Positions 22,433-32,400 of a DNA stretch of 64,000 nucleotides are shown piece after piece. Position 1 is the first letter of the stretch; the number at the start of each line of letters is the position of its first letter. The notes below the pieces were generated by a model. The model ran no database searches. It saw nothing but the letters and a program-made list of their open reading frames with translations, and was not told the origin of the DNA. The DNA is from Cyprinodon diabolis (Eukaryota; Chordata; Actinopteri; Cyprinodontiformes; Cyprinodontidae), in NCBI GenBank assembly GCA_030533445.1, contig CM060064.1:20543626-20607625 (forward strand). Direction: 5' to 3'. Both the position numbers and the translations under genes were made by a program.

Positions 22433-25400
22433 CTACAAAAGAAACGAAAAGGCTATTAGTGTTTCTAAAACAAAAATGAAATTTTTGACCTGTGGAAGGA
22501 AATACGCACACTTTAACTGGCGCTCCAGGAGTAGAATTTCTAGGTCTGCTTTCCTGATTTGGCGGTCCAGATACAGTATTTCTTTATCCGTTTTCTCAAT
22601 GGTCTTAAGGAGATGGTGCCTGTATAACTCATTTACTGGTAACTGGGAAAACAAATCGTAATTTTCAGCACCTTTAAAGATAAGTTTGAAAGTGGTGTTT
22701 AGAAGAAAAAAAAACCTACTTTGTTAAGCTTTGCTGTGGAGCTGGAAGGAACCTCATTCTGGTGGCGATCAGCTGTTCTCTGTCAGAGAAAAACAAAGTT
22801 TCAAAAAACAAAATATGTAGACAAGTGGAGAGTTAATGGCAGCAAGTAGACAGAGTGCTCGTATCTACTTCAGGGGGAACCTCTGCCTCCTTTTTGGTGC
22901 TGCAACTTGACTGAGCATCCTCCTCCTGTGGTGTAAAAGGGGAAATCATGATTCAGTAACGATCTAACAGCTTCACTAAGCAGCAAAAGCAGAGTACTTA
23001 CAGCTGTAGCTGTGGCTGGAGGCTCCACGATGTAAAAAACGTCCTCTGTAACTATGGGAAGGAGAAAGGTGGGTTACTAACACGCATGAACAGCTAAATG
23101 TGCCTGCATATGACGTTAGGTACCTGTGTTCTGATTGGGGCCCGGTTCAGGTGAGTTGTGTCCAGAGAGGCCTTCAGAACCCGTCGTGGGCGAGTTCTGG
23201 CAGATGGCCAGCCCCTCATCCTCTGTCAGGGGCGGTATCAGTAGCTCGCCGTCGATCTTATAAGCCTCAAACCGTTTTCTGTTGACTGGGTGTCAATCCA
23301 GATTATTCTTCTATTTATTTTGATTGAACTCCTAAAATGTATGACTCCAACATATTTATGACCTTAGATTTTTTTTTTTTATGTGGTCACGTGCTAAACC
23401 TGAAGTTATGGGGCATTACAGTGGTATTCACACTCATTTTCAGAATCGTACCACAAAACAACCACAATATTAGGGCTGGGCAATTTATTGCATGTGCTTA
23501 CATTTGCAATATAATCGCAATTTAACAAAGGCACACATATTTAATCACACTATAAATAACAAGAGTAAGACACTAAATTTCTCCCTCCAGCCCTTTAGGT
23601 GGTGATTAAATGCTTGAAGTGGGTTTGTCGCCAGAACAGTAGAAAAAGTTGCAGCTAACATGCAGAACCATGTATGGAAGTAGAAGTAAATACTTTTTAC
23701 CACAAAATATGGACTCTGGATTAGCAAAATTTCAAAAAGTGAAAGCCTGGGGTGAAACAGCTTCAAGTTTGGGGTCAGTGCAAAGAAAAATCGAAATAAA
23801 ATTGCGATCGCAATTTTGATTACAAATGATCGAAATTTAGATTTTTGGTAAAATGGTTCAGCCTTCCACAAAATGTCAGTGGATTTTATATAAAACACTG
23901 ACACAAAGAAGTGCATGATTATGAGGAGCAAGGAAAATTATATATGGTTTGATTATCCTTTACAAATAATAAAGCGGGTTTAATTCAGATAATGAAATAT
24001 TTCCAGATTTGTCTTTTCCCACTAAATGATGAAGATGGAAGAAGTCTAAGACCATGTCCAACCATGACTTGATACACACTGAGTCAGACAGACAAAAAAA
24101 AAAAAAAATGATTGATGGGTGCTGAGAAAAATAAATGCACACCACACATTTCAGATTTCCAGTTTGTACTAAAATATACTTTACAGGGGGCAGTTCTAGA
24201 CAGGGGCCTACAGGGGCCAGTGCCCCTGTGTCCTGACCCATGTCACGGCCCCTGTATTAAATACAGATTACAAAAAATACAAGATTAATTTTCATCTTCC
24301 TGATCAAGTCTGACTCCTGCAGTTCCAGAGCCATAAAGGTACGTTCACACCAAACACGTTCTGGTCGTCAAAAACACTTAAAACGTCGAACTTTAGACAC
24401 TGAGTCAAATGCTGGTCAAGATGCTTTAACCGTTCGAAGATCTGGACTTTCTGCATGCTTGTTCTTTATCAGCTCTGTTCTCTCGGTGCAGTCTAGAGAA
24501 CAGCTCGGCTTTATTTGCTTTGAGGCATTAAAAAAATATCTTAATACATTTTTTAACAAGAAAGTGCACCTCAACACTTCATCTGTGCAGTCAGTTCATC
24601 AGCATTAGGATCAAATTTGTTCTTTATGTGCTGGGACTTCCCAGTGAAAGCTTCCAGCTGCCGTTCATAGGCTGAAATATAAAGTAGTTTTTTTCAAGTT
24701 TTTGGTAAAAACTACAAGAGCTAGATTATTAAATCAAATATTTTTTGCCAGCAGGTTTTAACATTTTCAGGTGTATTTAGAAACTGTTTTGCCACAGTGG
24801 CGTAAGGAAATAAGTAATAATAATGATCAGAGCTTGCTCTCTTTTTTTGCATAACAATCCATTCTTCTGGCTTTTTAAAACCTGTGGAGTTCAACCCCTT
24901 TATATTTATTTTTCACCCACAGACAGCTTTGCAGAAGCGATCGCAGCTTGCATGTTGGGTCTGTATCACAGAAAAACTCCTGGAATAGCTTTTCTGATTG
25001 GTTGACACTCTGCGTCAAGCTGCAAAAGTACAAATTTCTGAACTCCAGCGTTGAATGCTGGGATGCCAGTATGCTCAGACACTCGAACCCACTGCAGGGT
25101 CTGTCGACGCTGCTTGATGCTGTCCATCATAGATTTTGCATATAAATCACATCCTTGGACGTCCCCAACGCCTTTGGTGTTAATGTACCATTAGTAACTC
25201 TTTGGCTCACTTAATACATCAAATAGTAAACTATTTTCCCATTAAAATATTTTAATTTTGTGTCCCCATAAATATCCATCCATCCATCTTTGCTTAATCC
25301 CAACTGGGGTGGCGAGGGGTGCTGGTGTCTATCTCCAGCTGTATACGGGCGAGAGGCAGGGTACACCCTGGACAGGTCACCAGTCCATTGCAGGGTAACA

Positions 25401-26247
25401 CAGAGGCAAACACACCTAATCACACCTAAAGAGAATTTAGAGAAGCCAATTAACCTAACAGTCATGTTTTTGGACTGTGGGAGGAAGCTGGAGTACCTGG
25501 AGAGAACCCACGCATGCTCAGGGAGAACGTGCAAACTCCATGCAGAAAGACCCCAGCCGGAAATTGAACCCACAACCTTCCTGCTGCAAAACAGCAGTGC
25601 CCCACCCCTTCCCAGTGTAAAAAATACCCCCCAAAAAACTAGAAAAAGAAAAAAAAAAACACTGGCCCCACCCTTTTCCTCTTGATAAATTGGTTCTAGA
25701 ACTCCAATGAACATATTGTTTTATGATTGGGAGTGGAGGAAAGGTTCAACAGAAATGAATACTTCTGCCTGTTTGGAATCTAAATTAATCAATACAATCT
25801 TGAATTAAATACTTCATTAATAATAACTATATGCATATGTCTTACCTTTCTTAATCATATTTTTATACTTCGTTTTCAGTTGCATCCAAGTCCGTTTTTC
25901 TCCAGATGAATTACACCTAAATGAAAACTGCAGTTTTATTTTCCTCCCTTTTATCTGCTGTCAAAGATCAAAGGACAATGCTGCGTTCAAACTCACGCAT
26001 TGACTCGAGCAGCGATGTGCTTCCATGCAGCCTGTCTGGCTTTAGCGTCTACTGCTTTGTTGCTCTTCTTCCGAAATATATGAGCATGTTCCTCATAAAG
26101 TTGAAGGAGGAGCCGCAGCTCCAGAGGAGTGAAGTAGCTGGATCTCTTTTTGGAGAGGTTGCCGTGAGCATCAGCAGGTTGAGCCGCTGCAGCGCTACTA
26201 CCAGCGATCACCTCCGGATCAACCAACTCCGAGTCCATGGAGCTCAT
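22433..26247 (-). CDS. Myb/SANT-like DNA-binding protein (Harbinger MYB-type), 8 exons
   Basis: Eight exons on the minus strand join in frame to about 315 residues: 25997-26247, 25846-25916, 24578-24671, 23124-23278, 23002-23051, 22869-22925, 22720-22779, 22433-22642. After an Ala-rich lead, residues about 33-107 form a Myb/SANT-like trihelix domain (KKRSSYFTPLELRLLLQLYE, then AAWKHIAARVNAC, then KRTWMQLKTKYKNMIKK). The middle is acidic and Pro/Ser-rich (LLIPPLTEDEG, FYIVEPPATATA). The last exon encodes a predicted coiled coil (LPVNELYRHHLLKTIEKTDK, then ILYLDRQIRKADLEILLLERQL). Donors at exon 3 (gtgttg) and exon 6 (gtagat) are weak but required by phase. The last 20-odd residues after ERQLK look like intron read-through, so a further exon may exist. 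It probably binds DNA in the nucleus; the target is unknown. The domain type is that of Harbinger-encoded Myb-like proteins and host genes derived from them. Confidence 0.75.
23471..23866. mobile_element. Non-autonomous hAT element (MITE) in the Myb/SANT gene intron
   Basis: The left end tagggctgggcaattt is the common fish hAT terminus. The right end aaaatggttcagccttc is its degenerate complement. Flanks cacaatat (23463-23470) and cacaaaat (23867-23874) match at 7 of 8 positions, as expected for an aged 8-bp hAT target duplication. The interior has the usual ATCGCAATT-type sequence and no ORF. Confidence 0.65.
24184..24260. repeat. hAT-type end fragment (cagggggcagttctagac)
   Basis: Resembles the left end of the hAT element at 61937 (cagtggcggttctagacc), followed by a GC-rich local inverted repeat (caggggcc...ggcccctg). 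No partner end seen nearby. Confidence 0.4.
25267..25600 (-). mobile_element. V-SINE-like retroposon, minus strand
   Basis: On the minus strand it reads a tRNA-like B box (ggttcaatttc), then the conserved ggggtctttctgcatggagt and gtttgcacgttctccctgag body with tccaaaaacatgac. It ends in a LINE-like tail (ccagggtgtaccctgcctct, then the ctccagct part) and finishes in a gatggatggat repeat. This is the layout of the V-SINE superfamily as I remember it. It sits inside an intron of the Myb/SANT gene. Confidence 0.7.
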
Positions 26248-26460
26248 TGCGATCAGCTGTCCTGGATACCCGGAGTTTTCCCTCTTTGGGAACTTAACTC
26301 GGAATTTACAGATTGACCCAGAGTTTGTTTACCACAACCTCCCTTCAGGAATACTCCTCTTGTCCTTAAGAATTAACGTAAAACCCACGTGCGTCATCTT
26401 TACGTTCTCACTGTCATAGATATAAACAACTAGACGCTGCAGGAAAGAAAGGGAGATTAT
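26248..26460 (-). promoter_or_regulatory. Putative promoter and 5'UTR of the Myb/SANT gene
   Basis: Immediately upstream of the minus-strand ATG. It contains cccacgtgcgtcat (26385-26398), which combines an E-box (CACGTG) with a CRE-like half site (CGTCA). Support is by position and motif only. Confidence 0.3.
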
Positions 26461-27439
26461 AGGGAGAAAATTAGCAGTCTAAACATCTGAATGGGATTAA
26501 GAAAGGAATATTATTGAACAAAATTATTCAAAGAATAACGTTAACTTTAACCTTCAATCGTAGCTTATATGGTTTTATTCATATACGCGATTATTTAGAT
26601 ACTAGACTGAATCTACTTTTTAGAGTAATAAAAGCAAAAAATTATAAAAATCAGACTAAAACTAAATTATTAAGTTTTACAAGCAACCCTTTTAGGAATA
26701 CTCTTGTTTAGAACAATGAGGTAGTAAAATGATTTATTAGGTGTGATAATTGTAAAAGTATCCACACCTCTTGAACTTTTTAATTAGCCTACATTTATAA
26801 ATTGAATTCATCCAGTAAATCAGAGGGGTCAGAATAAAGAAAATCATCAACCAGTAATGGTCCAGAGACACTTTTTTTTAAAATTATAATCTGTTACTTT
26901 AAACAGAACTTAAAAAGCAGTTTTTGTGCATCCATGTTATACATTGAATTTAAAAATTAATAATAATAATAATTTTATTTTTCCATTTTAAGTAGAAAAC
27001 AACAATTGTTCAGTTTGGTATAGAGACAATTTCCTGATTCACCTATTTTATAAAACACTTGAACTGACTGTTTTTTATATATTTTTTTCTTTCCTTTTTA
27101 TGGCTTAATGAGAGCAGTGGGCTTTATGCTGCCCTGCAAGGCTTTTAAACCTGGGTTTGAATGGAGACAAAGCCATTCTCAAGCACATATCAAGGTTTTC
27201 ATTTTCAGCCTGGATCGATATTTATTTTTAATTTTATTCATAGTGGAGAATCCTGCTTCACAGCAGTAGGTTAAGCCAAACATAATCAAAATGTGCAGGA
27301 TCATCTTTGAGCACACACTTTTCTTTCACTAGCTCACCTCAGTTCTTTCAGCAGTCCACGCTTTCTCTGCTTTCTTTTTCTCATCGTCTTCTCCTTCTTT
27401 CCCACTGCATGGCTTGCCACAGGTTTGCCTGCTGTGTCT

Positions 27440-27710
27440 AAGGCTACGTTCACACCGCAGCTTGAAGTGACCCAAATCTGATTTTTTTTAGCCCATATGT
27501 GACCTGGATCTGATTTTTTCATGGCAGTCTGAACAACACAGATCTGATTTTTTTCCAATGCCACCCAGGCCACTTGGCTGTGTGGTCCTTAATCCGATAC
27601 GAATCTGATCTTTTCAAATGCGACCTGTGTCTGAATGGCCAGGTCGCATTCATCTGACCTGAAAGTCATTAATACTGCACAAAGGTCACTATTCTGCATC
27701 TTGCTATGAA
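27440..27710. repeat. Putative MITE (ggctacgttcacaccgcag type)
   Basis: Starts with a terminus common in fish non-autonomous DNA elements. It contains several imperfect direct repeats of the form agatctgattttttt / aatctgatttttttt. The right terminus is not clear. A related start, ggtacgttcacaccaaacac, occurs near 24341. Confidence 0.45.
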
Positions 27711-28117
27711 GAAGCGGCAGGAAAAAAAAACATCTATGGCAGACATTGATCAAGAGAGCAGTATTTAATTTTAACCAGCTTATTGGCCAATTTGTATCAC
27801 ATGCAGCCTGGTGCTGGACGCTCTGGAGGGCTTTACCATATCAACAGGAGAAGCGGCGCAAGTGAAGTTAGACAATGTTGTCGGACAACATGCGGTAATT
27901 TCTAAACGTTTTAAATCAGGTTGGGTCCAGATTAGCCAGCAGGTGGGTCCGGACCCAGACCCTGGTCTTCTAATCCAGGACCTCTGCAATAGACTAATAT
28001 AGTAGAGTGCATAAAGTGATTTAAATAGAAGTTAAATAATGAAAGTATGGTTTAAAAAAAATGTTTTTCAAACACACACAAAAACAGAAAAGTAAAACCA
28101 ACTATTAGTGTCAGTTT

Positions 28118-28196
28118 GGCACACCAGACTCCATCGCATCAAGTCATCATGTTCAGATTGCACTCAGTTGATGAGATGAATGGAGTCTGGTGTGCC
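28118..28196. repeat. 17-bp inverted repeat with 45-bp loop
   Basis: The arm ggcacaccagactccat at 28118-28134 is exactly complementary to 28180-28196. It is probably the remnant of a small foldback element; no function seen. Confidence 0.8.
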
Positions 28197-28930
28197 ATTG
28201 CTTGGTTGGAAAGGAAACCTGCAGCCACACGGCCCTTTCTGGAACCGGTTTGAGACCCCTGAATGATGGAACTAATGAGAACATCAAAATGCAGAACAGA
28301 CTAAATGTTTGTGGCATTAAAATACTTAAAACTGGCATTTAAACACTAACTTTACTCACCTATATATTTTCTGCATTGTGTGATGTGGATTGAAGAAAAC
28401 AATTGCTGTGCCCATTTATTGAGATTCTATTCATGATATTACTATACTAATAAGCAAAAAACACTTTTAATAACATGTTATGCTCGTTTACATTTTGCCA
28501 AGTTACAACCACAAACTTATATGGATTTTATTGAGATAATATGTCAATACAAACTTAAGCATACCATAATAAAATAGTGAAAAGAAAAGTCTTTTTTATT
28601 ATTATTATTATTTTTTTTTTTACATTTCTTCTACATAAAATTAAAGAGTACTTTTCTATTTTCAGCCCACAACCTTACTTTCATATTTCTTAATGAAATA
28701 CAATCCCCTTATTACCACAAAGGGTCTACCTGGGTATAAGTCAATCTCTGCAAATACAGTGGTTCAGTCCAGCCTCTGGAAGCCTATTTTATAGTTAATA
28801 AATGAAAGTGATGAATATCTATGCATTCAAAATCTTTCCGAAATATTATTAGAAATAAAACGACAATAAAAGGGAAATAATTATCTATCAGCTTAAAAAA
28901 AACTGATGTAACATCGTTTGGGCTTTTCCA

Positions 28931-29424
28931 CATAATGCCACTTACAATATGGCGACGACGTCGACGTATGATACAGACCCCTTGCTACATCTATTTCTGT
29001 ATGTCTATGCTCAGCATGACGTAGGTCGCCTACTGGTAGTAACAGAAAAAGGAGAAGTTAACCTGGTCCGTCGTCTAAATTTGTCTTAATAATTTATAAA
29101 ATCCGAGTTTCTTTTATATATTTTTTTAGAAATATGTTTTTATTTTTAATTTACTATCGGTTATGATTTAAACAAAAAACAGACATGTTGCTTGATTCGC
29201 CGTCCGGCCGCGAAAATGTTCTGCTTTTGAAACTGGCACAAGGATAAGAATGCCTTTGCTATGCTAACTAGCTTAGCTTAGCCTAGCTTCAGGATGGACA
29301 GCTGAGGGCTAACAGGAGGACAAGGGGCTACATATTTCCTGTGAATGAATCTTCAAAGCACCGTCTCCTGGGCGTCGAGGGAGTTTTGTTGGCGCCTTTT
29401 GCTACCTCCTTAACCGAAAAGACC
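28931..29424 (+). promoter_or_regulatory. Putative zdhhc18 promoter and 5'UTR
   Basis: Less AT-rich than the spacer. It has an aatatggcgacgacg motif near 28945 resembling a YY1 site and short tandem agctta/agccta repeats near 29270-29290. An in-frame ATG at 29341 lies 28 codons upstream of the chosen start; the vertebrate family begins MK(D/N)CEYQQ, so 29425 is preferred. Confidence 0.35.
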
Positions 29425-32400
29425 ATGAAGAACTGCGAGTACCAGCAGATAGACCCCCGGGCTCTATCAGTTTCCCCGCAGTCGGCTCAGAACCACGCCG
29501 ATAAGAAGCTGCAGCGTCCGCGGAGAAAATGGCAGGTGTTCCCGGGAAAGAACAGGTTTTTCTGCGACGGTCGCCTCATCCTGGCCAGACAAAACGGCAT
29601 CCTTCCTCTAACGCTGGGCCTTATTATTGTCACCAGTGGCCTTTTCTTTGCTTTCGAGTGAGTCACATTCAGACCGACCTGCGGGCCTTACATATGTCTT
29701 ATATTGATGTAATTACCTTATACATATGTTTGTTGTGTTTTTCTATTCTTTTAAACAGTTGCCCCTTCCTGGTGACGCATCTGACCGTCTTTATACCTGT
29801 GATAGGAGGGGTGCTATTCATGTTTGTGGTCGCCTCCCTGCTGAGAACCAGCTTCACAGATCCAGGCATTTTACCCAGGGCCACTGCAGATGAAGCTGCA
29901 GACATAGAAAGGCAGATAGGTAAGAGCACAGCTTGAATACAGCAGGGCAGATGGAGTACAAGAGCTTTGCCATATGGAGGACATGTTTGTTGTGGAAACG
30001 CAGACCAAAACCTAAGCAGCTTACTGTGCTATGTCGTGTTGAGGGATCCGATCATTCTTTAGATTCTTGGATTAAGTATTTTATTCAAACACAGTCCTCT
30101 TTGTGCACCTTTGTTCTTAGATTCCTCAGGATCCTCAACATATCGCCCCCCTCCTCGAACCAAGGAGATCCTCATCAACCAGCAGGTGGTGAAGCTAAAG
30201 TACTGCTTCACCTGTAAGATGTTCCGGCCTCCGCGGACCTCCCACTGCAGTCTCTGTGACAACTGTGTTGGTGAGGATATTTCTGAAGTATTCACACTTA
30301 TTTTTTTTATTTTATTTTTCTTTGAATAACTCACTCACATGTGCCTTAAAGTTTAGTGTTGTCCTAATATTTTGTGTGAATTGAATCAGTTATATCACTC
30401 ATCATATCTCTCTTGTTCACATCACCTCTTAATTGTTTCTAATTTGCCAAAAAGGGAAGTGGTGTTTAAGTCACTTCCCAAACAGTGGAGGGGAATTTCG
30501 GTTATAAATTTCAGAGACATATTTTTTTGCTGACCAAGTAACAGGAAGTTAATTTCTCGAAGTTGTGATATTAACAAAATTGTAAAAAAAAACAAACCTT
30601 TTCTCCATAAACAGGACCACATTGAAAGACTCTTTCTATAACTGAGAGATTGGCGTGTGCACCGATTACAGGTTTCTGGATGATCACAGATTCCCGATCT
30701 TTAAAAAGCCTGACATGCTGATTCGGATTTTGACAGATACAGATAAGAGCATGCAATATTTCAATCTAATCTTACTGGGAAAAAAACGATCACTGCACGC
30801 AGTATAATAAAAACTTATAGAATAACAGTTCTCAAACAAAAATTCAAGTTTAAGGTAGGGCTGGGCGATAATTCAATAACGATATATATCGATCGATAGA
30901 CGTGTGGCCCAATAGAAAAAAAGAGGCTCGATAAAAGTTCGATAAAGAAGAAACACAGTTTTCCTTCCTTCTCATTCTAGCCTAGCATGTAGGTTTATGC
31001 TAGTCACTACTTCCTCCCAACCAATCACAGTCGCGGACCCAGGCACGCCGTCACCAAGCGCCGCCCTCTCAAACCACAACACAGAGCACATGAAGATGTC
31101 GCAGCAGGAGAGGCGGAGGAAATTGTTTCAAAGAAGGTTTTTGTAGTTCGGCAGTCTGGCAGTATTTCGGTTATGGCAAGTCGGACAAAAAACAAACCAC
31201 AGTCATCTGTAAAATGTGTCGGGAACCAGTGAAACCAGTCTGATAACAAAACCAACTTTTTTTTTTTTTATCATCTCAGCCGCTCACACCCGCAGGCATA
31301 CGAGCTGTGTAGGCCCCGCCGCGACTCTCCTCCGAGGAATCTTCGGGAATTTCGGGAAAATATATATATATATTTTCGGTTCTGGGCAGTTTCCCACGTA
31401 TTTCTAACAATTGAGAGAAAAATGCTGAGGGGCCAGCAACTTCAAAGTAATAACTCAGGTTAAAGCAGGAAACGTGGGCGGCGGTGGGGGGGCATTCATT
31501 TATTTGTTATATTTATTTTGGTCACTTTTCTGGTCACTTTAGTTTATTCTTTGTCAGTATTTAATAACATAACCCAGGTCTCTTAAGTTATTTTTCTTTA
31601 AAACAATTATGTTATGGTTAAAAAAGTTGGTTAAATAAAGATTTAATTCGAAGTTTGTGTTTTTTATTAAAATTAAATCATTTAGCAATATCATAAAAAG
31701 TCCAGGCAGACCTGCACATAAAATATGGTTTCAAATCTTTTCAATAATTATCGATATCGATCAATATGCATTTTTTTTTATCGATAAGCTTTTTTTCTAT
31801 ATCGCCCAGCCCTAGTTTAAGGCATTGACAGTGCATGGTTTTTAAAGGAATAGTACACCCAAAACATGATTAGCCTTCATTTTCTACTCACCCCCATGCT
31901 GAACAACACTCTGGAGTACTTCTTTGATATCTCAAATGCATCTGGAGATCTGGGAGGCTTCTTGCTGTCTGATGACATTCAAATAATGGAGGTCTATGGT
32001 GCCCGAGGCAGAAAGGTCCATAAAAGTCCACAAAAAACGTGTCAATATTCCTCCATACTGCTCGTCCAATGTATTCCAAGTGTCCTGAGTGGGTAGGGTC
32101 CATAATTTACTCGAAACGAAGTAATTTAGAATGTTTTTAGAGCATAAACAGTAGTGTATAGGATTTCCTAAAAGCGTGCCCCTGCGAGTTCATGAACCTA
32201 CGGAAACCGCGGCAGACCAAACCAGATGAAAGTGCGCATTCAGCTCGGCAAAGAACTCATGCTCTTCCTCAACACTGAAGTCCTCAGACATTTTTCTTTT
32301 GATGTTTCTTTCTTTGCACAGGTAAACAGCAAAGTTCTTCTTCTACGCTTGCATTATCAAGAGCAGACGCTGAATGCGCACTTTCATCTGGCTTGGTCTG

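Larger units (their letters stand above)
26461..28930. other. Intergenic spacer between the Myb/SANT gene and zdhhc18
   Basis: Divergent spacer. Apart from the MITE and inverted repeat listed separately, it has fragments resembling Tc1 termini (about 26745-26800 and 28490-28570, the latter containing gttacaaccacaaactta). No coding segment recognised. Confidence 0.6.

Noticed and set aside
23960..24241. 93-codon minus-strand frame between exons of the Myb/SANT gene
   Set aside because: AT-driven, with no fit to the exon phases; treated as intron.
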